NCBI RefSeq assembly: GCF_039538045.1
Contig: NZ_BAABBQ010000001.1
Location: 1,262,001-1,326,000, forward strand
Direction of reading: 5' to 3'
DNA length: 64,000 bases
From: Sphingomonas swuensis
GTDB taxonomy: Bacteria; Pseudomonadota; Alphaproteobacteria; Sphingomonadales; Sphingomonadaceae
Positions within the stretch are counted from its first letter, which is position 1. Each line of letters opens with the position of its first letter. Below, piece by piece: positions 8,726 through 16,060 of the stretch. A program made the position numbers and the translations under genes. The notes below the pieces were generated by a model that saw nothing but the letters and a program-made list of their open reading frames with translations, searched no databases and was not told the origin of the DNA.

Positions 8726-9007
8726 ATGACGCTGCTCTATGTCCTGGCGGTCCTCATCTGGGGATCCACGCTCGTCTACTCCGCCCCCGGCGCCGTGTCG
8801 GCTTTCCGCCATTCGGCAAGGCAAGGCGACCCGATGCGCCTCGGGGTCGCGATGGTCTCCGCCACCATCCTGCTCGGCAGTCTGCGCTGGCTCTTCGCGC
8901 CGCAGAGCGAGTCCCTGCTCGCGGTGGTGTTCGTCCTGTCCTGCGGCACCGGCTGCTTCGTCCTGCGCCTGATGCGCACCTACGGGAGGGGGCGGCATGT
9001 TCGATAA
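8726..9007 (+). CDS. Small membrane protein, start of lysis operon
   Basis: A 93-residue protein with three hydrophobic segments (about residues 2-24, 37-56 and 62-82), a size and layout compatible with a holin or holin-associated protein. It overlaps the next gene by 11 bases and opens the forward run of coupled lysis genes. No sequence family is recognised, so the holin idea rests on context only. Confidence 0.6.
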   Translation: MTLLYVLAVLIWGSTLVYSAPGAVSAFRHSARQGDPMRLGVAMVSATILLGSLRWLFAPQSESLLAVVFVLSCGTGCFVLRLMRTYGRGRHVR

Positions 9008-9425
9008 GATCATGGTCGCAGTGGGCGGCTCCTTCGAGCGCGCTCCGTGGGGGTGGGGGCTCCTCGCTCTGCTGGTCGGCGGCTGGTTCAAGCTGAAGCC
9101 CGTCCTGACCGAACTCGCCAACAAGCGCGAGAAAGACCTCCTGCAGGAGAGGGCCGACGAGATGGCCAGTATGCGTGACCACATCAGCGCCCTCGAGAAG
9201 CGGCTCGACCTCGCCTACGAAGAGATGCGCGTTCTCCGCCACGACCTCGCCAATGCGAACCACGCCCTCGACCTCTTCATGGAACTGATCGAGGCGAACC
9301 CCGAGAAGGCCGCGGAACACGCCAAGCGGGTCAAGGTCCGCCGCGACGCTGGCCGGGCACAGATCGGCGAAGAGAAGGTCGCGCTGGCCAGGGCGCGCAC
9401 TCAGAATATCGTGGATCACCCATGA
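8997..9425 (+). CDS. Membrane-anchored coiled-coil phage protein
   Basis: A 142-residue protein with one N-terminal membrane segment (about residues 17-35) followed by a long charged coiled coil (about 38-100, heptads around LQERADEMASMRDHISALEK). Good ribosome binding site GGGAGG before ATG. Its TGA overlaps the muramidase ATG as ATGA. Layout resembles inner-membrane spanins or other envelope-associated phage proteins, although a better spanin candidate lies at 11705. Function unassigned. Confidence 0.6.
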   Translation: MFDKIMVAVGGSFERAPWGWGLLALLVGGWFKLKPVLTELANKREKDLLQERADEMASMRDHISALEKRLDLAYEEMRVLRHDLANANHALDLFMELIEANPEKAAEHAKRVKVRRDAGRAQIGEEKVALARARTQNIVDHP

Positions 9426-10120
9426 CCCCTCGCGACTTCCAACAGTGGCTCGTCGAGCGCGGGCAGTCGATCGCCGTCGACGGGCTGCCCGGTCGGCAGA
9501 CGCGCGCGGCGCTCGTGGTCGCCTTCACCAATCCTTGCGCGCCGGCTGTCACCAACGAGGAGATCAGCGGCATCGCCCTGCGCCTCGGTTGCGCCACGCG
9601 CCAGCTTCGTGCCGTCGCCAAGGTCGAGAGCGGCGGCACGGCCTACGATGCTCAGGGCCGGCCCAAGGTCCTGTTCGAGCGGCACCTGTTTCACCGCTTC
9701 ACCGGCGGCGCGCACGGACTTTCCGCCTTCAGCAATCCAAAGGGCGGCGGCTACGGCGAGGACAGCTGGGACAAGCTCGCGCAGGCGGCCTGCCTTGATC
9801 CTGTCGCCGCCTTCGCCGCGGTCAGTTGGGGCCGCTTCCAGGTGCTCGGCTCTCATGCCGGAGCCCCGCGCTACCCGGGGATGCTCGACCTCGGCTATTC
9901 GTCGCCGCTCGAGCTCGCCTACTCGACCGTGGGCACCGAGGCGGCCCACTACGAGCTGCTGGCCCGCTACATCGAGAAGGCTGGCCTGCGCGGCGCGCTC
10001 CGGTCGCTGTCGACCAACCCGGCGGACAACCGCGCTTTCGCCCGGGGCTACAACGGCCCGACCTACGAGACCTTCCGCTACCACGAGAAGCTCGCCGATG
10101 CTGTGGCGGCCGCCCGATGA
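9422..10120 (+). CDS. Endolysin, N-acetylmuramidase (DUF3380 type)
   Basis: A 232-residue lysin. Residues 1-35 (DFQQWLVERGQSIAVDGLPG) resemble a short peptidoglycan-binding repeat. The rest matches the phage N-acetylmuramidase family: AVAKVESGG with the probable catalytic Glu69, RPKVLFERHLFHRF, and AVSWGRFQVLG. It would cut the glycan backbone of the cell wall at lysis. It lacks a signal peptide or anchor, so it needs a holin. Coupled by ATGA to the genes on both sides. Confidence 0.88.
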   Translation: MTPRDFQQWLVERGQSIAVDGLPGRQTRAALVVAFTNPCAPAVTNEEISGIALRLGCATRQLRAVAKVESGGTAYDAQGRPKVLFERHLFHRFTGGAHGLSAFSNPKGGGYGEDSWDKLAQAACLDPVAAFAAVSWGRFQVLGSHAGAPRYPGMLDLGYSSPLELAYSTVGTEAAHYELLARYIEKAGLRGALRSLSTNPADNRAFARGYNGPTYETFRYHEKLADAVAAAR

Positions 10121-10482
10121 CCTGGCTCCGCTCCCTCGCGCCGCGGGACCTTCGCGCGCTGATCGCCCTCATCGCCTCGATCGGCGGCGGGATCGCCATG
10201 ACGGTGTTCGCTGTCTGGATCACCTGGATCCTGTGGAAGGGGCCTTGGGCCGCCGGCACCGAACTCGCCCGCATCGACAAGCTCGGTCTCGCGCTGATCC
10301 TCATCCTGTCGATCAGCGGCATCACTCTCGCCAGCTATGGCCTCGCCATCAACAAGCGGACGCTGAAGCTCGGCAAGGACGGATTCGAAGCGTCGGGCGG
10401 TGATGATGCCCCGGCGGCGGCTCAGGCTGTTGCGGCGGCGGCCAGCGAGAAGGCGGAAGAGATCGCCGAGGCGCGACCGTGA
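10117..10482 (+). CDS. Holin candidate
   Basis: A 121-residue protein with two strong membrane segments (about residues 14-40 and 54-78) and a charged, Ala-rich C-terminal tail (about 90-121). The start ATG overlaps the muramidase stop. Position directly after the endolysin, size and topology fit a small phage holin that forms the membrane lesion releasing the lysin. No motif specific to a holin family was identified, so the call is contextual. Confidence 0.6.
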   Translation: MTWLRSLAPRDLRALIALIASIGGGIAMTVFAVWITWILWKGPWAAGTELARIDKLGLALILILSISGITLASYGLAINKRTLKLGKDGFEASGGDDAPAAAQAVAAAASEKAEEIAEARP

Positions 10483-10772
10483 CGATACCCCGCCGACAGC
10501 CCGACCAGCCCTTCGAGGCGCATCAGCAAGAAATGGCGGAGTGGCTCGGCTGCGAGACGGTCGAGGAAATGAACAACGCGCACGACGGTCTGCACGCCGA
10601 ACTGGCGCAGTGGATGGGTGCGACGTCCTTTTCGCTCCTCATGGCGCAGGGGGTCGCCCTCACTCCCGAACGGCAGGCTTTGGCTGCGCTGGAGGAAGAA
10701 GCAGTCCTGTTCGTCCAGCGATGGCTGCAGGGCCTCAAGAACGCAAAGGAGGAAACATGGCTGGCTTTTTGA
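10479..10772 (+). CDS. Hypothetical phage protein in lysis operon
   Basis: A 97-residue soluble, Glu/Ala-rich protein beginning with GTG at 10479, which overlaps the preceding stop (GTGA). Predicted mostly helical; no family recognised. Ends inside the ribosome binding region of the next small gene. Confidence 0.6.
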   Translation: MTIPRRQPDQPFEAHQQEMAEWLGCETVEEMNNAHDGLHAELAQWMGATSFSLLMAQGVALTPERQALAALEEEAVLFVQRWLQGLKNAKEETWLAF

Positions 10773-10897
10773 CCAAGGCTGCGGACGTCATTCTGCGGCG
10801 CCGCTACGCCTACCGCTCAAGCGTCACCGGACGCTTCGTGAGCAAGGCCTTTGCCGAGGCAAACCCGGCGACCACCTATCGGGTCCGCACGGCATGA
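10757..10897 (+). CDS. Small conserved phage protein (TGRFVSK motif)
   Basis: A 46-residue basic protein starting MAGFLTKAADVILRRRYAY and carrying SSVTGRFVSKAFAEANPATT, a motif I recognise from short proteins in many phages and prophages. It has a textbook ribosome binding site, AAAGGAGG, six bases before ATG. Its function is unknown. The stop overlaps the next ATG. Confidence 0.75.
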   Translation: MAGFLTKAADVILRRRYAYRSSVTGRFVSKAFAEANPATTYRVRTA

Positions 10898-11532
10898 AGC
10901 GCTTCGTCCTCGCGGCCCTGCTCCTCGCCGGCTGCGACGACGATCAGCCGCGCGCACCGACCCCGGAGGAGATGGGTCCGCTAGGTGACCCGGCGGTCAG
11001 CACGGCATGGGAGATCGGCCCCGTCATCAACGGCAACAACTACAGCGGCGGCGCTCCGCTGCACCCGGAGCAGGCCGCAGACGGGCTGGTCATCTCCTTC
11101 CCGACGCCCGAGACGCACGTCCACTATGTCGCCTTCCGGCATGGCTCGCTGGCTGGCAAGACCACGATCCGAATGCGCTACCGCGTCGAGGGCGGGCTGT
11201 TTCGCCCGGTGAAGGCTCCCGAGCTGCCGAGCATTGGCCCGGTCCTCTACTTCGCGACCAGCGACAACGACTGGCGCAGCGATGGACAGCGCTGGTGGGT
11301 CTCCCTGCCGCCGATGCCGATCGAGCCCGGCGAGTATGAACTGGTCGCCTCACTCAAAGGTGTGTGGGGCAGCGTCATGACCATGACCTCCGCCAATGCG
11401 GCAGCCTTCGAGGCAGCCAAGGCAAAGGCGGATCGTGTCGGTTTCACCCTCGGAGGCGGGGACGGGCTTGGCCACGGGGTCACTGCCGACACGCCTAGCT
11501 CCATCACCATTCTATCATTCGAGGTGCTGTAA
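10894..11532 (+). CDS. Phage-encoded lipoprotein
   Basis: A 212-residue protein with a lipoprotein signal: MKRFVLAALLLAGC places a lipidated Cys at residue 14. The mature part is rich in beta strands and aromatic residues (HVHYVAFRHGSLAGKTTIRMRY), resembling a beta-sandwich carbohydrate-binding domain, though no family was recognised. A surface lipoprotein expressed by a lysogen could block infection by related phages; this is speculation from position. ATGA and TAATG overlaps link it to its neighbours. Confidence 0.62.
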   Translation: MKRFVLAALLLAGCDDDQPRAPTPEEMGPLGDPAVSTAWEIGPVINGNNYSGGAPLHPEQAADGLVISFPTPETHVHYVAFRHGSLAGKTTIRMRYRVEGGLFRPVKAPELPSIGPVLYFATSDNDWRSDGQRWWVSLPPMPIEPGEYELVASLKGVWGSVMTMTSANAAAFEAAKAKADRVGFTLGGGDGLGHGVTADTPSSITILSFEVL

Positions 11533-11708
11533 TGAACTCAGTCTCGCAGACAGGCTACCGGCCCGCCGAAGACATCGCCCGCATGATCTTGGATAGCCAG
11601 CGACCCGACTGTGCGGTGTGCGGCAAGCGCTATCTTGAGCATCGCATGGGGTCGGGCTTTCCTGTTTGTCCGGTCATCACGACATACCGAGCGAAGGAAG
11701 GCGCATGA
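11532..11708 (+). CDS. 58-residue cysteine-containing phage protein
   Basis: A short frame whose ATG shares its A with the preceding TAA and whose TGA overlaps the next ATG, so coupling supports it despite its size. It contains CAVCGKRY and, sixteen residues later, a third Cys in PVCPV, suggesting metal binding. No family recognised. Confidence 0.6.
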   Translation: MNSVSQTGYRPAEDIARMILDSQRPDCAVCGKRYLEHRMGSGFPVCPVITTYRAKEGA

Positions 11709-12028
11709 TCCCGCGCTTCGCCATGCCGCTGATCCCGTGGGGGCGGGTGGGCATTGCCGCCAGCATCCTTGCGGTGACGTTCCTGGCTGCCGCGTGGAAG
11801 ATCGAGGAGCGCCGCGCTGACAAGCTGCAAGCTCAGGTTGTGAAGTGGCAGACCGCCTTTGGCCGCATCAGTTCGGGCAAGAACGAGCAGAAGGTCATCA
11901 CCAAGGAGCGCATCGTCGAAGTCGAGGTCCGCGCCAAGGATGCGGACGTTAGGGCCAAGAGGATCGAGGCCGCTCCGTTGCTGGGGCAATGCGCGACGCC
12001 GGAAGCAGTGATGGGGGCGGATATATGA
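11705..12028 (+). CDS. Inner-membrane spanin (Rz-like)
   Basis: A 107-residue protein with one N-terminal membrane helix (about residues 13-33, GRVGIAASILAVTFLAAAW) followed by a periplasmic charged helix (about 36-95). This is the layout of i-spanins, which join with an outer-membrane lipoprotein to fuse the two membranes in the last step of lysis. The gene overlaps the next, which encodes a small lipoprotein, the classic Rz/Rz1 arrangement. Sequence similarity among spanins is weak, so the call rests on topology and gene order. Confidence 0.72.
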   Translation: MIPRFAMPLIPWGRVGIAASILAVTFLAAAWKIEERRADKLQAQVVKWQTAFGRISSGKNEQKVITKERIVEVEVRAKDADVRAKRIEAAPLLGQCATPEAVMGADI

Positions 12029-12348
12029 TGAGCCGTCCAGCCATTACTGCCCGCCCGCAGGCTGAGATTGATCGCAGAGCCCTAAGGAAGCGTATCGCGG
12101 CAACCTTCGCGGCATCGCTGGCTTTTCTTGCTGCCGGCTGCGCACACACCCGCTACGTGACTGTCTCCTGCGTCACGCCCGAGCAGGCCAAGGCCCTCAA
12201 GAATGCGAAGCCCGGCAAGGTCGGCAGCCAACTTACCGGCAAGGCGGACTCTGACATTCGCCTAGTCTCCGGTAGATTGGTCCGGGTCGAGGCGTGGGGT
12301 GACGGTCTGATGCACGTTATCGAGGGATGCGCGGCAAGGCAGGATTAG
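12025..12348 (+). CDS. Outer-membrane spanin-like lipoprotein (Rz1-like)
   Basis: A 107-residue protein whose start codon sits inside the i-spanin stop (ATGATG). After a basic N-terminus there is a hydrophobic stretch ending in the lipobox LAAGC (Cys39), followed by a short periplasmic part. It is longer than classical Rz1 and less proline-rich, so it may be a variant o-spanin. Its tail overlaps the end of a reverse-strand gene by about 30 bases. Confidence 0.65.
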   Translation: MMSRPAITARPQAEIDRRALRKRIAATFAASLAFLAAGCAHTRYVTVSCVTPEQAKALKNAKPGKVGSQLTGKADSDIRLVSGRLVRVEAWGDGLMHVIEGCAARQD

Positions 12349-12487
12349 CCACCAGCCTCCCTATATGGAGAGGGACGGCAATCTCCGGGACGGCTAAACT
12401 TGCTTTAGCTATCCTGCGGCGATCCTGCACAGACAGTTGGTCGCCCGTGACTTGTTTGATTGCGTGAATGGCAAGGTTCTCAAGCAC
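12317..12487 (-). CDS. Small early-type phage protein (56 aa)
   Basis: Reverse-strand frame from GTG at 12485-12487, with AAAGGA about ten bases upstream, overlapping the previous gene by 8 bases. The product is mostly helical and basic (VQDRRRIAKASLAVPEIAV). It converges on the o-spanin gene. No family recognised; the start rests on the ribosome binding site and coupling. Confidence 0.45.
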   Translation of the reverse strand: MLENLAIHAIKQVTGDQLSVQDRRRIAKASLAVPEIAVPLHIGRLVANPALPRIPR

Positions 12488-12659
12488 TACTCTTTCCTTT
12501 GCGCTGTTGCACAACCTGCCACAGGCGGAAAGCCTCGGCCAAGCGCGCTTCGTCTCCATCGACCTTCTCAAAGGCCGCAATCTCCTCAGGGGTGAGGCGC
12601 TCCATCAGCCAGCGAATGACATCGCTCTGGCGCTTGTCCGACGTGTCGTGTTTCGGCAT
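12480..12659 (-). CDS. Small early-type phage protein (59 aa)
   Basis: Starts MPKHDTSDKRQSDVIRWLME and continues with LTPEEIAAFEKVDGDEARLA, a clearly protein-like amphipathic helical sequence. It overlaps both neighbours in the reverse-strand run. No family recognised. The wholly coding-like composition makes it more convincing than the overlapping forward frame here. Confidence 0.6.
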   Translation of the reverse strand: MPKHDTSDKRQSDVIRWLMERLTPEEIAAFEKVDGDEARLAEAFRLWQVVQQRKGKSSA

Positions 12660-12792
12660 GGCTCGCTGCGCCTCTAAGCCGGGTCAGGGTTTCCTCTGAG
12701 ACCACATAGTCGCGGAAACCACAACCGACGAGGCCGCCCCCGAGGCTGATAACATGGGGATGCGGGCACTTGGCTGCGCGCTTTTTGTCCAT
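12586..12792 (-). CDS. Small Cys/His-containing phage protein (68 aa)
   Basis: The ATG at 12790-12792 shares a base with the stop of the upstream gene (TGATG), which decides the start over an ATG at 12813. The product begins MDKKRAAKCPHPHVISLGGG and contains CGFRDY; one Cys-x-His pair could bind metal. The last third overlaps the next gene in another frame and is less protein-like. Function unknown. Confidence 0.55.
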   Translation of the reverse strand: MDKKRAAKCPHPHVISLGGGLVGCGFRDYVVSEETLTRLRGAASHAETRHVGQAPERCHSLADGAPHP

Positions 12793-13004
12793 CACGCTTT
12801 CCTTTCTTCCCAAGGTCTCAGCTCGACCCTAAGCCCCAATCTCGTCCACTCTTCTGACGCACTTTCCTCTCCCGACAGGACACGAGCAACGTGCCACCGG
12901 ACCAACTCCTGCCGCTGGTCGGGAAGCAGCTTGGCAAACTCCGCCGGGTCAAACCCTATGCGAAGAATGCTTGGTCCTTCTGCCTTGAGGATGGGGCTAG
13001 GCAT
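12792..13004 (-). CDS. Small early-type phage protein (70 aa)
   Basis: A basic, helical 70-residue protein (FDPAEFAKLLPDQRQELVRWHVAR). Overlaps the gene before it by 8 bases and the gene after it by 1 base. No family recognised; tight packing supports it as a real gene of the reverse-strand phage operon. Confidence 0.58.
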   Translation of the reverse strand: MPSPILKAEGPSILRIGFDPAEFAKLLPDQRQELVRWHVARVLSGEESASEEWTRLGLRVELRPWEERKA

Positions 13005-13185
13005 GGTCTTCCGTGAACTTGTCGGCTGCCCTTGCGAGGGTGATGGCGTAAGTGACCTCGGGCACGTCCTCTAGCAGGAAGTCCACGGCCATCTCGGCAC
13101 CGTAGCGGTCGCCCGTCGCCCGCCACACGGCTTCGACCATCTTGGCGTAAAGGTCTGCGCCGATGCGATCCCGTAGCTCTGTCAT
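12997..13185 (-). CDS. Small early-type phage protein (62 aa)
   Basis: An acidic 62-residue protein (MTELRDRIGADLYAKMVEAVWRA ends with a helical second half containing FLLEDVPEVTYAI). The ATG overlaps the stop of the upstream gene as ATGA. No family recognised. Confidence 0.58.
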   Translation of the reverse strand: MTELRDRIGADLYAKMVEAVWRATGDRYGAEMAVDFLLEDVPEVTYAITLARAADKFTEDHA

Positions 13186-13634
13186 ACTGATGCCTCCTGC
13201 TTCGCGTTGTCGGCGCGAACAATCTCGTCGATCCAGTCATAGTACAGGGCCGACAGGGGGACTTCATAGGAAACCCGCCCGGTCGTGCTGCAAACGAACA
13301 GGCGAGGCAGCCAGTCGTGCAAGTCCTCGCTGTCCCACGCGAACCAAAAGGCTCCGTACAGGGCCTTCTTGGCCGGCTTGAGCGCAGAGGTGTCCTCGAC
13401 CTCGTACAGCAGCAGCTCGCGCCTTTCCCGATCGACCAGGAAGGCGTCGGGCAGGAAGCTCAGCGTTTCCATCTCGTCGGGGTCGCCGCCAAGCTCGTCC
13501 CACAGATCCCTGACGACGCGCTTGAACCCGTTGCGGCACATGCGGCTGTCGCTCTCGACTAGGCGCTTAATGGCTGCCTCGTGGCGGGTGTCCTGAGCGG
13601 ACTTGGTGCCTCGGTAATCCGGCGCATATGGCAT
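13182..13634 (-). CDS. Phage protein, possible PD-(D/E)xK-like fold
   Basis: A 150-residue protein starting MPYAPDYRGTKSAQDTRHEA; GGAG lies eight bases upstream of the ATG at 13634. The middle has FLPDAFLVDRERRELLLYEVEDTS, a PD followed about 17 residues later by ExE in a predicted strand. That resembles the core of PD-(D/E)xK nucleases, although the usual Lys is Glu. This is a weak hint, not an assignment. It is the first gene of the reverse-strand run and lies closest to the tRNA attachment point, where an integrase would normally be. Confidence 0.6.
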   Translation of the reverse strand: MPYAPDYRGTKSAQDTRHEAAIKRLVESDSRMCRNGFKRVVRDLWDELGGDPDEMETLSFLPDAFLVDRERRELLLYEVEDTSALKPAKKALYGAFWFAWDSEDLHDWLPRLFVCSTTGRVSYEVPLSALYYDWIDEIVRADNAKQEASV

Positions 13635-13649
13635 CTGCTTGCTCCAGCC

Positions 13650-13667
13650 TTGTACGGGAGTTGTACG
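13650..13667. repeat. Paired TTGTACG direct repeats near the attachment site
   Basis: TTGTACG occurs at 13650-13656 and again at 13661-13667, an 11-base period that places both on the same face of the helix. They lie about 95 bases from the tRNA 3' end and just upstream of the first reverse-strand phage gene. They could be integrase arm sites or a repressor operator. Confidence 0.45.
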
Positions 13668-13761
13668 CACGTTCCCTGCTTGTTCACGCTTTTGGGCGCA
13701 AGAACCTGCACGGATGCCGCCCACGCCGAAGCGAGGATTGGCACTTTTCTCTAGTGGAGAC

Positions 13762-13838
<77 letters not shown>

Positions 13839-13850
13839 GTCGCGGGTCGT

Positions 13851-14897
13851 CTAGCGGCGCCGGCCCAAGCCTTCAAGCCATTGTCGAAGCGGCGCGTGAA
13901 GGGTCTCGGGCGCGTGGCGGCCGACGATCATCCCGACATGGCCCGACGGGCTGTCGAGCCGCGGCCCCGACGCGGCGCTCGCCGCGGGCACGATGCGGTC
14001 GCCCGAGGCAGTGACATGGAGGGTCGGGCAGTCCGGCAACCCGCCTCCGAGCCAGCAGTCGCGTCCGGGCGCATCGGCACCGAACAGCGTCTCGACCAGC
14101 TCTGTCGCGGCGGGGAGGGGGAGCGCCTCGCCGGCGTTGGCCCATAGTTCGAGCGCGACGAAGCGGCGGGACTCGGCCGAGCCCGGCTCGAGCATCGCGA
14201 AGCGCGCGAACTTGGCGACGGTGCGTTCGGGATCGAGCATCCAGAAGGAGGATTGGAGAAGCTCCATCGGAAGCACGCCGAGATGGCGGGCGACCGGCGC
14301 GCTGCCCGCCAGCATCTGCCGGAGCGAGGCTCGGGCGCTCTCGGGGTAAGCGGAGAAATGCCATGGCGAGGCGAGGGTCACCACCGCCGTCACCTCGGGC
14401 CGGAGCCGCGCCGCCGCCAGTGAGAGCGTCCCGCCGAGGCAGTAGCCGGCGAGGATTGCGGGACCGATCTCGGCAAGGAGCGGCAGAAGCCGCCGGGTGA
14501 CATGCTCGCTTAAGGTCAGCGTCGCCCGCTCTGCCGCGGGTCCCCAGTCGAGCAGCAGCACCCGGCGATCCCGCGCCAGCGCCTCGGCCAGCGAGCAATC
14601 GGGGTCAAGGTCGAGGATGGTAGGCGGGTTAATCAGCGAGGGCACCAGCACCAGCACCGGCCCATCGCCGCCGCAGTCGCGAAGGCAGGTCCCGTCGACA
14701 CTCGCCACCACCGGGCGTTCGCGCCCTGGCGGTGGCTCCTCGGCCTCCTCGTAGCGGCGGAGCCCCGTCAGCGCCGCCTTCGCCAGCGCGGGATCGCCCG
14801 CCGCCACCTCGCGCACCAGCTCGAGGAACAGCGGCAGGGGGCGGGGCGCCCGCCTTTGTTGCGGTGCGGCAAGAGGCGGTGCTAGGTCGTCGGCCAC
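13851..14897 (-). CDS. PhaC-like alpha/beta hydrolase
   Basis: A 348-residue alpha/beta hydrolase. The nucleophile elbow is GYCLGG with Cys153, the G-x-C-x-G-G box of PHA synthases rather than the Ser of lipases. Asp in GDRIVP and His in GHVGMIVG complete the triad, and [14 protein letters not shown] is PhaC-like. It is far shorter than class I synthases (about 590 residues) and lacks their N-terminal domain. It is divergent from phaR, with only 17 bases between the start codons, supporting a role in PHA metabolism. It could be a synthase-related acyltransferase or hydrolase rather than a true polymerase. The start is GTG. Confidence 0.78.
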   Translation of the reverse strand: MADDLAPPLAAPQQRRAPRPLPLFLELVREVAAGDPALAKAALTGLRRYEEAEEPPPGRERPVVASVDGTCLRDCGGDGPVLVLVPSLINPPTILDLDPDCSLAEALARDRRVLLLDWGPAAERATLTLSEHVTRRLLPLLAEIGPAILAGYCLGGTLSLAAARLRPEVTAVVTLASPWHFSAYPESARASLRQMLAGSAPVARHLGVLPMELLQSSFWMLDPERTVAKFARFAMLEPGSAESRRFVALELWANAGEALPLPAATELVETLFGADAPGRDCWLGGGLPDCPTLHVTASGDRIVPAASAASGPRLDSPSGHVGMIVGRHAPETLHAPLRQWLEGLGRRR

Positions 14898-14914
14898 GCC
14901 ATGAGGACTGCCCG

Positions 14915-15445
14915 ATGACTGAGGCCCGTGCCAAGATCACGATCAAGAAATATGCCAATCGCCGGCTCTACGACACCGAAAGCTCGACCTATGTGACGCT
15001 CGACCGGCTGGCGCAGATGATCCGCGAGGGCCGCGACTTCGTCGTGCTCGACGCGAGGTCGGGCGAGGACATCACCCACCAGGTGCTGACCCAGATCATC
15101 GTCGAGGAAGAGGCACGGGGCGGCGCAACCATGCTTCCGGCAAGCTTCCTTCGCCAGGTCATCGGCCTCTACGGCAATTCGATGCAGACCATGGTCCCGC
15201 AATATCTCGACGCCGCGATGGCAAATTTCTCCAAGAATCAGGCCTCCTTCAAGGAAGCCTTCGGGAGCAATCTGTTCGCCGACCTCGCCAAGCGCCAGCT
15301 TGCCTTGTTCGAGCAGAGTGCCAAGGCGTTCAGCGGGGTCGTGCCCCCGCGACCCGAGCCCGCGCCGGCCAAGGACGAGGACGTCGCCAGCCTCAAGGCC
15401 GAGCTCGAGGCGCTCCGCGCCAAGGTCGACCGGCTGGCGCGCTGA
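14915..15445 (+). CDS. phaR: PHA synthesis repressor PhaR
   Basis: A 176-residue regulator. Residues 7-70 (KITIKKYANRRLYDTESSTY, FVVLDARSGEDITHQVLTQI) are the N-terminal DNA- and polymer-binding domain of the PHB accumulation regulators, followed by the second domain FLRQVIGLYGNSMQ and a C-terminal coiled coil (about 150-176). PhaR binds PHA granules and represses phasin and related genes when polymer is absent. The ATG at 14915 follows GAGG; the frame is open upstream, but conservation begins here. Divergent from the PhaC-like gene. Confidence 0.95.
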   Translation: MTEARAKITIKKYANRRLYDTESSTYVTLDRLAQMIREGRDFVVLDARSGEDITHQVLTQIIVEEEARGGATMLPASFLRQVIGLYGNSMQTMVPQYLDAAMANFSKNQASFKEAFGSNLFADLAKRQLALFEQSAKAFSGVVPPRPEPAPAKDEDVASLKAELEALRAKVDRLAR

Positions 15446-15447
15446 CC

Positions 15448-15870
15448 ATGATCCTCCTGTTCGCCGCGCTCGCCCTGCAGGGCACCGCGCCCGCCGCCAC
15501 CCCGACCCCGGCAGACTGGCGCACCCGCCCGCTGACCGCCGGTGCCTGGACCTGGCGCAGCTCGGCCCAGTCCAGCGAGGCACTCTTCTCCGATTCGCTC
15601 GGGGTCCAGCTGATCGTCCGCTGCACCCGCGCGACTCGTCAGGTGAGTTTTTCACGTCCCGGGGCAGCCCCGACCGCCGCGATTCGAATCGCCACGACCA
15701 GCAGCCAGCGCCAGCTTCCGCCCGGCCAGACGGTGCTTTCGAGCGATCCCCTCCTCGACGCGATTGCCTTCAGCCGCGGTCGCCTGCTGGTCGATGCCGC
15801 CGCCACGATGCCGCTGGTGGTGAGAGCCGCGCCGGAGCCGGCACGAGCCATCGAGGATTGCCGAAGCTGA
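15448..15870 (+). CDS. Hypothetical secreted protein
   Basis: A 140-residue protein with a short signal peptide (MILLFAALALQGTAPAA) and a beta-rich mature part containing two Cys (about residues 58 and 138) that could form a disulfide. It starts two bases after the phaR stop and is probably cotranscribed. No family name is recognised. Confidence 0.7.
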   Translation: MILLFAALALQGTAPAATPTPADWRTRPLTAGAWTWRSSAQSSEALFSDSLGVQLIVRCTRATRQVSFSRPGAAPTAAIRIATTSSQRQLPPGQTVLSSDPLLDAIAFSRGRLLVDAAATMPLVVRAAPEPARAIEDCRS

Positions 15871-15885
15871 CGATCATTACAAGAC

Positions 15886-15913
15886 TTGAACGATCCTCAA
15901 CTGCGGGCATTCT
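15886..15913 (+). promoter_or_regulatory. Putative RpoH-like promoter of short-ORF locus 1
   Basis: CTTGAAC (TTGAAC at 15886-15891) is followed after 16 bases by CATTCT (15908-15913) and then, 22 bases later, by the ribosome binding site of an 18-codon ORF. CTTGAA plus a CAT-rich -10 element resembles heat-shock sigma (RpoH) promoters. The same spacing occurs at 40422-40449 before the second copy of the locus. Confidence 0.45.
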
Positions 15914-15950
15914 CGTCCTTGCCAACAACGCAGCGAAAGGAGGTGATCCG

Positions 15951-16007
15951 ATGTCTCATGGTTCAGCAGAGAGGTCGGTGAAGTTCGTTCGGGAGATGCG
16001 GGCCTAA
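15951..16007 (+). CDS. 18-codon ORF with extreme ribosome binding site (locus 1)
   Basis: Encodes MSHGSAERSVKFVREMRA. It is preceded by GAAAGGAGGTGATCC (15935-15949), fully complementary to the conserved end of 16S rRNA, only one base before ATG. A second locus at 40486 shares this layout and the start MetSerHis. It may be a leader peptide, a stress microprotein or the coding part of a regulatory RNA ending in the hairpin at 16061. The tail sequences of the two peptides differ, so the RNA start region seems the conserved part. Confidence 0.6.
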   Translation: MSHGSAERSVKFVREMRA

Positions 16008-16060
16008 ACCCCCCGCTGATGGTCTCCCGGGCTGGAGCTCTCCGGCCGCTGACCATGTCG

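Larger units (their letters stand above)
3131..13761. mobile_element. Prophage remnant ending at tRNA-Arg(CCG)
   Basis: The block between the transglutaminase operon and the 3' end of tRNA-Arg holds phage functions: a tailspike, a muramidase, a holin candidate, an Rz/Rz1-type spanin pair and many tiny overlapping genes on both strands. Phages often integrate into tRNA 3' ends, which fits the right boundary. I find no copy of the tRNA 3' sequence near 3097-3140, and no integrase, terminase, portal, capsid or tail-tube gene. The left junction therefore looks like a deletion rather than an intact attachment site. Boundaries are approximate. An alternative is a domesticated lysis and tail cassette kept for bacteriocin-like release, but core tail genes are missing for that. 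Confidence 0.72.
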
